From the NCBI RefSeq assembly GCF_000425805.1, contig NZ_AUED01000003.1, positions 434,001 through 498,000 on the forward strand: 64,000 nucleotides of DNA. Direction: 5' to 3'. This DNA is from Pseudomonas vranovensis DSM 16006. GTDB taxonomy: Bacteria; Pseudomonadota; Gammaproteobacteria; Pseudomonadales; Pseudomonadaceae. Every line of letters starts with the position of its first letter. The stretch's first letter is position 1. The notes under the pieces are model-generated. The model made no database searches. It was not told where the DNA came from and worked only from the letters and a program-made list of their open reading frames with translations. A program made the position numbers and the translations under genes. Of this stretch, positions 22,937 to 32,133 are shown one piece after another.

Positions 22937-23079
22937 AAAGACCTCGTTATTGGTTTTATTACGCGCCAGGACCAGCGATCAAGGCTGGTATGCCGTCTGG
23001 ACGACTTCCCCTGCAGCGCGTTGAGGGCTATCTTGGGTGACGCTTGCGCATTCGATCTATCCACTTTTCGCAGAATAAA

Positions 23080-23098
23080 ATGCACCAAAAGAGTGCAT
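23080..23098. promoter_or_regulatory. Candidate operator (inverted repeat ATGCAC-N7-GTGCAT)
   Basis: A 6-bp perfect inverted repeat with a 7-bp spacer lies 12 bp upstream of the AraC start, in the divergent region between it and the gamma-glutamyl ligase operon. Position and symmetry suit an autoregulatory site. No experimental support is known to me. Confidence 0.3.
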
Positions 23099-23110
23099 AA
23101 AGAGCAGCTC

Positions 23111-24022
23111 ATGACAGTGCCAAATCCGTTTCAGGTCCAGGCTTTCAGCACCGCCACCGTGATTGAGCAAGAGCGCGCGTCGCCGAACTGGACCGTGCAT
23201 TACCAGCAGATGTCGCCAGGGCATTTCGCCGGCCGCATCCGTTGCCTGGAACTTGAAGGCGTGGAGATCTACGAAGAATCCATGAACACACGGGTAGAGC
23301 AGAGCTTTCGTGCCCCGCCCGGCGCCCTGACATTCTGCTTCGACCGCACGGACAACAGCCTGTACCTGCTCAATGGCGAAAGCCGCAACATCTGGATCAC
23401 CCCGGAGAACTACCAGGAAGTGGCCGTGGTGTTCGGGCCTGAGTTCGTTCAACGCCACCGGGTCGACATCGCGCGCCTGGAGGGGCTGTTCATGGCTCCG
23501 CTCAATTCCATGCAGAACGCACTGTTCAGCCGTTGGTTGAGCGGCACCCTGACGCGCCTGGGACAGGAGGTCGACCCGCCGAGCCGCGAAGGATTGGCCG
23601 AGCAGTTGCTTCAGGATTGCCTGTTCATTCTCGACAGCGCGAGTGTCTGCCTGGATCGCAGCGCCTTGTGGCGCCGTTCCGAAGAGCGCCTGATCATGCG
23701 TCGGATCGGCCAATGGGCCGGTGACTGCCCGGAAGAAACCCTCAACCTGCTGGAGCTGGCGCAGGTCGCCGAAGTCCCCCTGCGTCAATTGCAGCAAGCC
23801 TTCAAGACCTACACCGGGATGACCCCTGCCCACTGGCTGCGCCTGCGCCGCCTGAACAGCGCCCGGCGCGAGCTGTTGAGTTGCAAGGCGGGGGACAGTA
23901 CGGTCGCCGAAGTCGCCATGCACTGGTCGTTCTGGCACCTCGGACGGTTCTCCAGCAGCTACCAGCAATTGTTCAAGGAATTGCCCAGCGAAACACTCAA
24001 ACGAGCACATCGACACACCTGA
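23111..24022 (+). CDS. AraC-family transcriptional regulator
   Basis: A 303-residue regulator. The N-terminal domain (about 1-190) resembles the EutR/AraC-like sensory part, and the C-terminal AraC HTH pair spans about 205-300 (LELAQVAEVPLRQLQQAFKT, then WSFWHLGRFSSSYQQLFKE). The open frame continues far upstream, but that part is antisense to the ligase gene; the ATG at 23111 with a nearby AAGAG site is the sensible start. Its divergent position makes it the likely activator of the amine-catabolic genes. Confidence 0.87.
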   Translation: MTVPNPFQVQAFSTATVIEQERASPNWTVHYQQMSPGHFAGRIRCLELEGVEIYEESMNTRVEQSFRAPPGALTFCFDRTDNSLYLLNGESRNIWITPENYQEVAVVFGPEFVQRHRVDIARLEGLFMAPLNSMQNALFSRWLSGTLTRLGQEVDPPSREGLAEQLLQDCLFILDSASVCLDRSALWRRSEERLIMRRIGQWAGDCPEETLNLLELAQVAEVPLRQLQQAFKTYTGMTPAHWLRLRRLNSARRELLSCKAGDSTVAEVAMHWSFWHLGRFSSSYQQLFKELPSETLKRAHRHT

Positions 24023-24114
24023 GACACAAATAGCCATCTATCTGACCCTGTCGGGCAACCGGGCCGCAGTGGTATGTTCTCTCCAATAAATGAAGTCGAT
24101 AGATTGGAAAGACC

Positions 24115-24984
24115 ATGCCAAGAGCCTCCCACCAAGACCTGCGTCGCGCGTTTCGTAAACTCCTTGCTTCTCCTGCCTGCTACCACACGGCCTCCGTGTT
24201 CGACCCGATGTCGGCGCGTATCGCTGCCGACCTGGGTTTCGAAGTGGGCATCCTGGGTGGATCGGTCGCTTCCCTGCAGGTGCTTGCCGCACCTGATTTC
24301 GCCCTTATCACCTTGAGCGAGTTCGCCGAGCAGGCCACACGGATTGGCCGGGTGGCCCAGTTGCCGGTGATCGCCGACGCCGACCACGGCTATGGCAACG
24401 CATTGAACGTGATGCGCACGGTGACCGAGCTCGAGCGCGCCGGTATCGCCGCGCTGACGATCGAAGACACCCTGCTGCCAGCGCAATTCGGGCGCAAGTC
24501 CACCGACCTGATCAGCGTTGCCGAGGGCGTCGGCAAGATCCGCGCGGCCCTGGAGGCGCGTGTCGATCCGGAGCTTGCGATCATCGCCCGCACCAACGCC
24601 GCACTGATTCCGGTCGAAGAGGTGATCGCGCGTACCGTGGCCTACCAGAACGCTGGTGCCGACGCACTGTGCATGGTCGGCATCCGTGACTTCGAGCACC
24701 TTGAGCAAATCGCCTCGCACCTGAGCGTGCCGCTGATGCTGGTGACCTACGGCAACCCGCAACTGCACGATGATGCGCGCCTGGCGCAATTGGGTGTGCG
24801 CATTGCCGTGGACGGCCACGGAGCCTACTTTGCCGCGATCAAGGCCACCTACGACTGCCTGCGCGAACAACGCCGGATCACCAGCAGCGCCTCGGACCTC
24901 AGCGCTACCGAACTTACCCATACCTACACGGTGCCTGGCGACTACATCGTCTGGGCCCGCGAGTACATGGACGTCAACGAATAG
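24115..24984 (+). CDS. Isocitrate lyase/PEP mutase family enzyme, likely oxaloacetate decarboxylase
   Basis: A 289-residue (beta/alpha)8 enzyme. The family shows in the sequence [19 protein letters not shown] (metal-binding Asp cluster) and [11 protein letters not shown]. It lacks the KRCGH-type motif of isocitrate and methylisocitrate lyases. It closely resembles the P. aeruginosa protein PA4872, which was characterised as an oxaloacetate decarboxylase. It is preceded by a 92-bp gap from the AraC gene and is probably transcribed on its own. Confidence 0.85.
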   Translation: MPRASHQDLRRAFRKLLASPACYHTASVFDPMSARIAADLGFEVGILGGSVASLQVLAAPDFALITLSEFAEQATRIGRVAQLPVIADADHGYGNALNVMRTVTELERAGIAALTIEDTLLPAQFGRKSTDLISVAEGVGKIRAALEARVDPELAIIARTNAALIPVEEVIARTVAYQNAGADALCMVGIRDFEHLEQIASHLSVPLMLVTYGNPQLHDDARLAQLGVRIAVDGHGAYFAAIKATYDCLREQRRITSSASDLSATELTHTYTVPGDYIVWAREYMDVNE

Positions 24985-25036
24985 GCCACAGGCCTTGCAG
25001 CAGCAATTCCCTACAAATGGACAAGCGAAATAATTC

Positions 25037-26536
25037 ATGAAGAAAACAGTGGGTGTACTGTCAGGGCTCGTCGTCGCCGTGGCCGCAGTATGTACGGCAG
25101 GCGCCTGGTACACCGGCAAGCAATTGCCTGAGGTGCTCGACAATGCCATTGCCCAATCCAACGTCCAGCTCAAGCAGTCGATGGTTGGGGTCGGTGGCAG
25201 CGCAAACCTGGAGCTGATATCGCTGGAGTCGCATCTGTATTCGAGCACCGCTCGTTACCGGATCAAGGTCAACGACCTGATGGTCGGCGATGAGCCGCAC
25301 AGTTTCGAGCTGGGCTTTGTCGATCGTATCGAGCATGGTCCGTTGCCCTGGACGCGGCTCAAGGCGTTGAAACTCATGCCGGTCATGGCTGCCAGCAACT
25401 ACACCCTGGAAAAGGACGCCAGCAGCGCCGAGTTGTTCGTTGTCAGTGGTGGGGTGGCGCCGTTGCAGGGCCAGACCAGCCTGGGCTACGACGGTTCGAC
25501 CGACAGCACGGTGACCATGCCGCCGATGCAATGGACAGACGCGGGCGGTTCGGTGCTGAAGTTCTCGGGGCTGGAGGTGCGTGCCACGGGTACCAAGGAT
25601 GCCGGGCAGGTCACCTTCAATGGCCATTCCGCGAACGTGAGCCTGAATGTGCTGGAGCCGGGGCGCGCGCCGTGGAACGTGGAGGTCTCCGGGCTGAAAC
25701 TGACGGGGGATATGAGCAAGACCGAATTTGGCTACTACGTCGGTACCAGCGCGCTGGGAGTGGCTGAGACGAAGGCGGTGCTGGGCGAGCAGCAGAAAGT
25801 GCTGGTGATCAAGCAACTTGAACAGAACGCCGCCTCCGAGATCAATGGCGATACCCTGACCGGAAAAGTGGCCTACAAGGTGGGCGATATCAATTTCGAC
25901 GCCAAGCCGGTGGGGTCCAGCGAAATGCTCTTGAGCTTCAAGCGCATCGACGTGCCAGCCATGCAATCACTGATCGCCTGGTACCAGAAGCGCCTGCCGG
26001 AATTGCAGGCCGCCCAGGCCCGGGGCCAGGCAATGCCATCGGTGCCGATGACCGAGGCGGAGAAGGCCCAGGTCAGTGCCGATGTACAAAAGGTGCTGGC
26101 CGCCAAGCCGCAGTTCGCCCTGGAGAACCTGTCGTTCAAGACGGCCAACGGTGAAAGCCGCTTCAGCTTGAGCGTCGACCTGGACAAACCGGCTTCACTG
26201 GAACTGCCACAGGATGAGCTGTACCGGCAGATGATCACCCAGGTGCAGAGCAAGCTGCAGTTGTCCAAGCCGATGATCGGCGACCTGGCTGCCTTGCAGG
26301 CGCGTCTGCAGGGCCAGAGCGAGGCGCAGATCCAGGCCCAGCAAGTCGCCCAGACCGGCGAAATGGTCGGCATGATTGCACTGCAAAGCCAGATGGCCAC
26401 GGTGCAGGGCAATGACATCCTGTCCAGCGTGCATTACGCCGATGGGATGGTGGACTTGAACGGCCAGAAGATGACCGTCGAGCAATTCGCCCACCTGATC
26501 ATGGCCAACCTCGGGGCGCTCCAGCCACGAGGCTGA
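25037..26536 (+). CDS. YdgA/DUF945 family protein
   Basis: A 499-residue protein with an uncleaved signal anchor (VGVLSGLVVAVAAVCTAGAWY). The body is a long beta-rich DUF945 region, beginning with the family-typical GSANLELISLESHLYSSTARY. The C-terminal part is helical and Gln-rich (AQIQAQQVAQTGEMVGM). YdgA-like proteins are envelope proteins of unknown function. The gene ends at a strong hairpin terminator. Confidence 0.85.
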   Translation: MKKTVGVLSGLVVAVAAVCTAGAWYTGKQLPEVLDNAIAQSNVQLKQSMVGVGGSANLELISLESHLYSSTARYRIKVNDLMVGDEPHSFELGFVDRIEHGPLPWTRLKALKLMPVMAASNYTLEKDASSAELFVVSGGVAPLQGQTSLGYDGSTDSTVTMPPMQWTDAGGSVLKFSGLEVRATGTKDAGQVTFNGHSANVSLNVLEPGRAPWNVEVSGLKLTGDMSKTEFGYYVGTSALGVAETKAVLGEQQKVLVIKQLEQNAASEINGDTLTGKVAYKVGDINFDAKPVGSSEMLLSFKRIDVPAMQSLIAWYQKRLPELQAAQARGQAMPSVPMTEAEKAQVSADVQKVLAAKPQFALENLSFKTANGESRFSLSVDLDKPASLELPQDELYRQMITQVQSKLQLSKPMIGDLAALQARLQGQSEAQIQAQQVAQTGEMVGMIALQSQMATVQGNDILSSVHYADGMVDLNGQKMTVEQFAHLIMANLGALQPRG

Positions 26537-26537
26537 A

Positions 26538-26581
26538 AAACAAGCCCCGGTGCGGCAGGTCTGTCGCACCGGGGCTTGTTT
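26538..26581. terminator. Hairpin terminator after the ydgA-like gene
   Basis: A 17-bp perfect stem (26538-26554 with 26565-26581) around the core AAGCCCCGGTGCG has a 10-nt loop and T-rich 3' end (GTTT). It lies 1 bp after the stop codon and separates this gene from nadA. Confidence 0.85.
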
Positions 26582-26731
26582 CACTAAAAAAACCTTTTGA
26601 ATTCATCCGATTAACTGTAGCCTTCGGCATCCCATAAAAACCCGAGGCCGCAGAAGGTCTTTGGTTCTGCCTGCAGCGCCGTTCAGCGCCTTGCTCGCAG
26701 AGCCTGTAGCCGATTTGCCAGGGCTCGGTGA

Positions 26732-26737
26732 TACACT
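26732..26737 (+). promoter_or_regulatory. Candidate extended -10 element for nadA
   Basis: TGATACACT upstream of nadA fits an extended -10 (TGN-TACACT). No good -35 is seen at 17 bp, which is usual for extended -10 promoters. The site lies about 40 bp before the start codon. Confidence 0.3.
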
Positions 26738-26774
26738 CGACTTACGCGCACAGGCGCCTGCAGGTCCAGCGATC

Positions 26775-27833
26775 ATGACCCAGATTTCCGAACGCCTTTT
26801 GGTCCAAGCCCACCTCGATGCCAAGCAGCCCAAGCCGCTGACACCCGAGCAAGAGGCCGACTACCGCGCCGCCATCGCCGCCGAACTCAAGGCGCAGAAT
26901 GCGGTGCTGGTTGCCCATTACTACTGCGATCCTGTGATCCAGGCCCTGGCCGAGGAAACCGGCGGTTGCGTGTCCGATTCGCTGGAAATGGCCCGCTTTG
27001 GCAACAAGCACGAAACCAGCACCGTGATCGTCGCCGGCGTGCGCTTCATGGGCGAAACCGCCAAGATCCTCAACCCTGAAAAGCGCGTGCTGATGCCAAC
27101 CCTGGAAGCGACCTGCTCGCTTGACCTGGGTTGCCCGGTGGACGAGTTTTCGGCGTTCTGCGACCAGCACCCGGAGCGCACCGTGGTGGTCTATGCCAAC
27201 ACTTCCGCGGCGGTCAAGGCCCGGGCCGACTGGGTGGTGACTTCCAGTTGCGCGCTGGAAATCGTCGAGAGCCTGATGGACAACGGCGAGACCATCATCT
27301 GGGGGCCAGACCAGCACCTGGGTCGCTACATCCAGAAGCAGACCGGCGCCGACATGCTGCTGTGGGACGGTGCCTGCATCGTTCATGAAGAGTTCAAGTC
27401 GCGCCAGCTGGCCGACATGAAGGCGCTGTACCCCGATGCCGCGATCCTGGTACACCCGGAGTCGCCTGAGGCGGTGATTGATCTGGCAGATGCCGTGGGC
27501 TCGACCAGTCAGCTGATTGCCGCGGCGCAAACGCTGCCGAACAAGACCTTCATCGTGGCGACCGACCGCGGCATCTTCTACAAGATGCAGCAGCTGTGCC
27601 CGGACAAGATCTTCATCGAAGCGCCTACGGCCGGCAACGGTGCGGCCTGCCGCAGCTGCGCCCACTGCCCGTGGATGGCGATGAACACGCTGGAGCGCAC
27701 CTTGCAGTGCTTGCGTGAAGGTAGCAATGAGATCTTCGTGGAACCTGCGCTGATTCCCCAGGCAATCAAGCCGCTCAAGCGCATGCTCGACTTTACCCAG
27801 GCGGCGCGGATGAAGTTGTCCGGTAACGCTTGA
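26775..27833 (+). CDS. nadA: Quinolinate synthase NadA
   Basis: A 352-residue [4Fe-4S] enzyme that condenses iminoaspartate with dihydroxyacetone phosphate to quinolinate in de novo NAD synthesis. Family signatures are [21 protein letters not shown] (split here as seen), [16 protein letters not shown] and [13 protein letters not shown]. The cluster-binding cysteines are in the regions [20 protein letters not shown] and the CRSCAHCPW motif. The start ATG at 26775 gives the normal family length. It is a single gene followed by a REP pair. Confidence 0.97.
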   Translation: MTQISERLLVQAHLDAKQPKPLTPEQEADYRAAIAAELKAQNAVLVAHYYCDPVIQALAEETGGCVSDSLEMARFGNKHETSTVIVAGVRFMGETAKILNPEKRVLMPTLEATCSLDLGCPVDEFSAFCDQHPERTVVVYANTSAAVKARADWVVTSSCALEIVESLMDNGETIIWGPDQHLGRYIQKQTGADMLLWDGACIVHEEFKSRQLADMKALYPDAAILVHPESPEAVIDLADAVGSTSQLIAAAQTLPNKTFIVATDRGIFYKMQQLCPDKIFIEAPTAGNGAACRSCAHCPWMAMNTLERTLQCLREGSNEIFVEPALIPQAIKPLKRMLDFTQAARMKLSGNA

Positions 27834-27840
27834 TGCACAG

Positions 27841-27897
27841 ATCGCGGGGCAAGCCCGCTCCTACCGGATCATGGTAGGAGCGGGCTTGCCCCGCGAT
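27841..27897. repeat. REP inverted pair downstream of nadA
   Basis: Two 25-bp arms (27841-27865, 27873-27897) are perfect inverted copies of the Pseudomonas REP core GCGGGGCAAGCCCGCTCCTAC with a 7-nt spacer. It lies between convergent genes and may also terminate transcription from both sides. Confidence 0.9.
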
Positions 27898-27910
27898 GCA
27901 TTTGAGGACC

Positions 27911-29341
27911 TCAGCGCATCATTTCCTTGACCATGCGCTGTTGCTCCATCAGCTCACGCTGACGCGCGTCGATCTTCTCCTTCAGCACCCTGTTGCCTGC
28001 CCGCTGCTTGGCGTAGTCGAGCTGCTGAACCGCCTGGTCGTAGTCACCCACCAGGGCAAAGTACTCGGCACGCGCCTGATGCAGGCCGACCGTGTTGCCG
28101 GCCAGTCCTCGCACTTCTGCCACGTCATACCAGACATCCGGGTCTTCCGGACGATTCTTGAGCAACGCATCCAGCGCCTTCTCCGCTTCGGCGGGGCGGT
28201 TCTGCTTGAGCAGCAGGTCGATCCGCGCCTGTTGCAGCGGGTAGTTGGCCGGGTACAGGGCGCGCATGCGATCAACCCGCTGCTGGGCATCGGCCAGGCG
28301 GTTGTTGGTAATCTCCAGGTCGATCTGCGCCAGGTTGTAGGTGATGTCGTTGGGGGCCTTGGCCAGCAGCGGCTTGAGGCTTTCGCGTGCTTCGTTGAGC
28401 TGGCCGCCCTTGATCAGGGCCAAGGCCAGGCCATAGCGGGCTGCATCCATGTTCGGGTTTTCGTCCAGCTGGGCACGGAAACGCTTGGCGGCCAGGCCCG
28501 GGGTGCCTTCATAGATCAGGGCAACGCGGGCGCGAATCAGTTGATAGCGCTGGCTGTCTTCGGTACCGCCTTTGGGTGCCTGCTCGGCGCGGTTGCGGGT
28601 ATCGGCGATACGCGATTCGGTCACCGGGTGAGTGAGGAGGAACTCCGGCGGCTTGGCATCGTAGCGGTACTGACGCATCAGGCGTTCGAACATGCTGGGC
28701 ATGTTGCGCGGGTCGTACCCGGCTTTTTCCAGGTTGAGGATACCGATGCGGTCGGCTTCCTGTTCGTTCTGTCGGGAAAAGCGCCGTTGTTCCTGGATGG
28801 CGGCAGCCTGGGTACCGGCAATCGCGGCAATACCCGCGTCGCCTGCGCCGGCTGCGGCAGCGACGATGCCCGCGAGCAGTGCCGCCATCATCGGCAGTTG
28901 CATGCGCTGCTGGGCCTCGACGCCCCGGGCGAAGTGGCGTTGCGACAAGTGAGCCAGTTCGTGGGCCAGTACCGAGGCATATTCGCCTTCGGTCTGGGCG
29001 TTGAGGAACAGGCCGCCGTTGACCCCGACAATCCCGCCGGGGGCGGCGAAGGCGTTGAGTTCTCGGCTGTCGATAAGGATGAATTCGAGGCGGCGGTCCT
29101 GCAGCTGGCTGGTTTCGGCCAGGCGATAGACGCTGGTCTCGACATAATCCTTGAGCTGGGGGTCGTTCAGCTGATTGACGTTGCCCCGCAGCAAACTGAG
29201 CCAGGCGCGGCCCAGCTGGTGTTCTTGTTGGGGGGACACAATCGCAGAACTGGCGTCGCCGAGTGACGGCAGGTCGTCGGCATGGCTGGGTAGCGCCATC
29301 AAACAGGCCAGCGTCAGCAGGGTAGGGCGCAGTAAATTCAT
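27911..29341 (-). CDS. M48 metalloprotease with TPRs, BepA-like
   Basis: A 476-residue periplasmic Zn protease/chaperone related to BepA (YfgC), which in E. coli checks outer-membrane protein assembly. The signal peptide is LLRPTLLTLACLMALPSHADD. The zinc motif is HELAHLSQRH, followed by a Gly/Ala-rich hydrophobic stretch and the third ligand region QEQEADRIG-type (here NEQEADRIG). TPR repeats fill the C-terminal half. The ATG at 29341 was preferred over 29362 because it begins the signal peptide. It is divergent from the TusA-like gene, as in other pseudomonads. Confidence 0.9.
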   Translation of the reverse strand: MNLLRPTLLTLACLMALPSHADDLPSLGDASSAIVSPQQEHQLGRAWLSLLRGNVNQLNDPQLKDYVETSVYRLAETSQLQDRRLEFILIDSRELNAFAAPGGIVGVNGGLFLNAQTEGEYASVLAHELAHLSQRHFARGVEAQQRMQLPMMAALLAGIVAAAAGAGDAGIAAIAGTQAAAIQEQRRFSRQNEQEADRIGILNLEKAGYDPRNMPSMFERLMRQYRYDAKPPEFLLTHPVTESRIADTRNRAEQAPKGGTEDSQRYQLIRARVALIYEGTPGLAAKRFRAQLDENPNMDAARYGLALALIKGGQLNEARESLKPLLAKAPNDITYNLAQIDLEITNNRLADAQQRVDRMRALYPANYPLQQARIDLLLKQNRPAEAEKALDALLKNRPEDPDVWYDVAEVRGLAGNTVGLHQARAEYFALVGDYDQAVQQLDYAKQRAGNRVLKEKIDARQRELMEQQRMVKEMMR

Positions 29342-29450
29342 GCACGAAGCTCTGGTCGACAAAGAGCCTTACTGTAGCCCGCTCACACGTCGGCGACCAG
29401 TGGCGGTATTCTAGCGGGCTCGATTGAACGTGCCTGCCTGGAGAACCCCG

Positions 29451-29690
29451 ATGAGCGATAACCCGACCTTTGATGCCGAACTCGACGCCAGCGGCCTGAA
29501 CTGCCCGCTGCCGCTGCTCAAGGCGAAGATGGAGCTCAATCGCCTGGGCAGCGGCGCAGTGCTCAAGGTGGTGGCGACCGATGCAGGATCCCAGCGCGAC
29601 TTCCGCACTTTTGCCAAATTGGCCGGTCATACGCTGCTGCTCGAAACAGCCGAGGGTGGCGTGTACACCTACTGGCTGCGCAAGGCCTGA
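29451..29690 (+). CDS. TusA-family sulfur-carrier protein
   Basis: A 79-residue SirA/TusA-fold protein with the active Cys18 in the conserved LNCPLPLLKAKMEL motif. These carry sulfur as a persulfide. The syntenic P. aeruginosa protein PA1006 has been linked to molybdenum-cofactor homeostasis and nitrate use, so this may be its orthologue rather than the tRNA-thiolation TusA. It lies 25 bp before the AI-2E permease gene. Confidence 0.9.
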   Translation: MSDNPTFDAELDASGLNCPLPLLKAKMELNRLGSGAVLKVVATDAGSQRDFRTFAKLAGHTLLLETAEGGVYTYWLRKA

Positions 29691-29715
29691 GTTTTTCTCC
29701 CCTTAAGGATCGTCA

Positions 29716-30786
29716 ATGTTCAAGGTGCTTCGCGACTGGATGCAACGCTACTTCTCTGACGAAGAAGCCGTGGTGCTGGCGGTCTTGCTGTTTCTGGCGT
29801 TTACCGCCGTCCTTACCCTGGGCGGCATGCTGGCGCCGGTGCTGGCGGGTATGGTCCTGGCGTTTCTCATGCAGGGCCTGGTCAATGCCCTGGAACGTCT
29901 GCGGGTGCCGACCCGCTACGCAGTCGGCCTGGTGTTCGCCCTGTTCATGGCGGCGCTTGGGGTCTTCCTGTTGGTGCTGGTGCCGTTGCTCTGGCATCAG
30001 TTGATTACCCTGCTCAATGAACTGCCAGGCATGCTCGGCAAATGGCAGTCGCTGTTGCTGTTGCTTCCTGAGCGCTATCCGCACCTGGTGTCTGATGAGC
30101 AGGTACTGCGGGCCATCGAGGCCATGCGCGGGGAGATAGGCAAGTTCGGCCAGTGGGCGTTGACCTTCTCGTTGTCCAGCCTGCCGTTGCTGGTCAACAT
30201 CATGATCTACCTGGTGCTGGTGCCGATCCTGGTGTTCTTCTTCCTCAAGGACCGCGAGCTGATTGCCCGCTGGGTCAGTGGCTACCTGCCGCGCGAGCGT
30301 GCATTGATGACCCGGGTGGCCGAAGAAATGAACCGCCAGATCGCCAACTACATCCGTGGCAAGGGTATCGAGATTCTGATCTGCGGCGTAGCGACCTACA
30401 TCGCCTTCATCACCCTGGGGCTCAACTACGCGGCATTGCTGGCCTTGCTGGTGGGGCTGTCGGTGGTGGTGCCGTATGTCGGCGCCGTGGTGGTGACGGT
30501 GCCGGTGACCTTGATCGCGCTGTTCCAGTGGGGCTGGGGCGACCAGTTCATCTACTTGATGGCGGTGTACGCAATCATTCAGGCGCTCGATGGCAACGTG
30601 CTGGTACCGCTGTTGTTCTCCGAGGCAGTGAGCCTGCACCCGGTGGCCATCATCTGTGCGGTGTTGTTGTTTGGTGGTTTGTGGGGCTTCTGGGGGATCT
30701 TCTTCGCGATTCCGCTGGCAACCTTGTTCAAGGCCGTGCTGGATGCCTGGCCAAGGCAGGAGCCGGTGGTAGCACCGTTGCTTTGA
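29716..30786 (+). CDS. AI-2E/PerM family membrane transporter
   Basis: A 356-residue membrane protein with about eight helices in the PerM pattern: an N-terminal pair (VLAVLLFLAFTAVLTLGG), a cytoplasmic/periplasmic helical stretch near 105-140, and a C-terminal group ending GGLWGFWGIFFAIPLATLFKA. The substrate is uncertain; the family name comes from an AI-2 exporter, but many members do other jobs. It is probably co-transcribed with the TusA-like gene. Confidence 0.88.
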   Translation: MFKVLRDWMQRYFSDEEAVVLAVLLFLAFTAVLTLGGMLAPVLAGMVLAFLMQGLVNALERLRVPTRYAVGLVFALFMAALGVFLLVLVPLLWHQLITLLNELPGMLGKWQSLLLLLPERYPHLVSDEQVLRAIEAMRGEIGKFGQWALTFSLSSLPLLVNIMIYLVLVPILVFFFLKDRELIARWVSGYLPRERALMTRVAEEMNRQIANYIRGKGIEILICGVATYIAFITLGLNYAALLALLVGLSVVVPYVGAVVVTVPVTLIALFQWGWGDQFIYLMAVYAIIQALDGNVLVPLLFSEAVSLHPVAIICAVLLFGGLWGFWGIFFAIPLATLFKAVLDAWPRQEPVVAPLL

Positions 30787-30792
30787 ACAGGC

Positions 30793-30824
30793 ATCGCGGG
30801 GCACGTCTCGACGTGCCCCGCGAT
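30793..30824. repeat. REP-like hairpin between convergent genes
   Basis: A 14-bp perfect stem (ATCGCGGGGCACGT at 30793-30806 with its complement at 30811-30824) has a 4-nt loop. It is a short form of the REP repeat and lies between the stops of the permease and bcp genes, where it can act as a bidirectional terminator. Confidence 0.8.
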
Positions 30825-30828
30825 CGGT

Positions 30829-31302
30829 CTACTTGTCGTTCAGCGCCTGCGCTTCAGCCAGCACGGCATCCACGTGCCCCGGCACCTTCACACCACGCCA
30901 CGCCTTGCGCAGCACACCGTCCTTGTCGATCAGGAAGGTGCTGCGGTCCACGCCCAGGTATTCCTTGCCGTACAGCTTCTTCAGCTTGATTACGTCGAAC
31001 AGCTGGCACAGGGTCTCGTCCTTGTCGCTGATCAGCTCGAAGGGGAAGGCCTGCTTGGCCTTGAAGTTCTCGTGCGACTTGATGCCGTCACGGGACACGC
31101 CGAACACCTCGGTGTTGGCCGCCTGGAAGGCTGCGTACTGGTCACGGAAACCCTGGCCTTCGGTGGTGCAGCCCGGAGTGCTGTCCTTGGGGTAGAAGTA
31201 GAGCACCACTTGCTTGCCCGCCAGGTTCGCCAGGCTGATGCTCTGGCCACTGGTGGCCTGGGCCTGGAAATCGGCGACGGGTTGGTCGAGTTCTACGGCC
31301 AT
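30829..31302 (-). CDS. bcp: Thioredoxin-dependent peroxiredoxin Bcp
   Basis: A 157-residue peroxiredoxin that reduces hydrogen peroxide and organic peroxides. The catalytic motif is PKDSTPGCTTEGQGFRD with peroxidatic Cys45. E. coli Bcp has a resolving Cys five residues later; here that position is Gly, so this is a 1-Cys type or resolves through another thiol. It lies 10 bp after the GcvR-like gene and is probably co-transcribed with it. Confidence 0.93.
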   Translation of the reverse strand: MAVELDQPVADFQAQATSGQSISLANLAGKQVVLYFYPKDSTPGCTTEGQGFRDQYAAFQAANTEVFGVSRDGIKSHENFKAKQAFPFELISDKDETLCQLFDVIKLKKLYGKEYLGVDRSTFLIDKDGVLRKAWRGVKVPGHVDAVLAEAQALNDK

Positions 31303-31312
31303 GAGGGCTTCC

Positions 31313-31873
31313 TTACAATGGGTTTTGTGGGCGCCAAGGTTCGATCAGAGCGTCCAGGTTCAGGGCGTCGGCGAAGTCCAGGAACTGGTCGCGCAGCCAG
31401 CTGATCTGCGTGCCGGCCGGCAGGGTCACGGTGAAGGTGGCGTTGAGCATGGTGCCGCCGGTCTGTGGCGCCTGGTAGGTGTCGCAGGTCAGGTTCTCGA
31501 GTTCCACATGGTGGTCGATGAAGAACTGGCACAGCTCGTTGATGATGTCCGGGCGATAGGCGGCGCTGACATAGGCCACGTACGGCAGGGCCAGCGGGCG
31601 CACTTCAAGTTCGGCGCTGCGGACCACATTCACGGTGAAGGTGTGTTTCTTGGCCAGGCCCGGCAGGGCTGCCTCGAAACGCGCCAGGGCATCCCAGCTG
31701 CCGGCAACCTGCAGGACCAGGGCGCTGCACTCGCCATGGCGGGTCAGGCGCGAGGTCACGACCGAGCAGCGATTATCGTTGCTGGCCCGGCACAGAATGT
31801 TGGTCAGCTCCATGGGATTGGCGCCCAGGGCACTGATGACAAGGAATTGTTCGCGAACGGTGGGGGTGGACAT
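31313..31873 (-). CDS. GcvR-like ACT-domain regulator
   Basis: A 186-residue protein with two ACT domains (about 8-85 and 95-175) and no DNA-binding domain, as in GcvR. The first reads [21 protein letters not shown]. coli GcvR binds glycine and restrains GcvA, the activator of glycine cleavage. This position next to bcp and divergent from dapA is conserved in pseudomonads. Whether it controls glycine cleavage here is unproven. Confidence 0.82.
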   Translation of the reverse strand: MSTPTVREQFLVISALGANPMELTNILCRASNDNRCSVVTSRLTRHGECSALVLQVAGSWDALARFEAALPGLAKKHTFTVNVVRSAELEVRPLALPYVAYVSAAYRPDIINELCQFFIDHHVELENLTCDTYQAPQTGGTMLNATFTVTLPAGTQISWLRDQFLDFADALNLDALIEPWRPQNPL

Positions 31874-32072
31874 GCAGCATTCCTAAAGCGATGAGCGGTC
31901 GGTACCTGACGGGGCAAATCGGCGGGAGGGCGTGGTCCCGGGGCTCAGGATCGAGGCTTTGGGCACTGCCTGCGCAGGTTGTCGGCAGCCCGGCGGGCCG
32001 CTGTGTACCGATCAAAGAGAGAAGGGTAGCGAAAATGGCCGCCGAGGGGAATGCTCCGGCCTTCTGCTTCGC

Positions 32073-32101
32073 TTGTGCAAGCCCGGTGGCGCCAGTACCA
32101 T
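32073..32101 (+). promoter_or_regulatory. Candidate sigma70 promoter for dapA
   Basis: TTGTGC (32073-32078) and TACCAT (32096-32101) are separated by 17 bp and lie just upstream of dapA, giving a leader of about 25 nt. The fit is moderate at each hexamer and ideal in spacing. Confidence 0.4.
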
Positions 32102-32133
32102 TACCGCTCTCTTTTTCCGGCAGGAGCAGTTTC

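Noticed and set aside
23060..23110. Sigma54 promoter before the AraC or ligase genes
   Set aside because: GG and GC doublets are present but their spacing is wrong for the -24/-12 pattern.
27841..27897. CRISPR-like or attachment-site repeat
   Set aside because: The repeats are single inverted REP pairs, not spaced direct repeats, and no cas or integrase gene is present.
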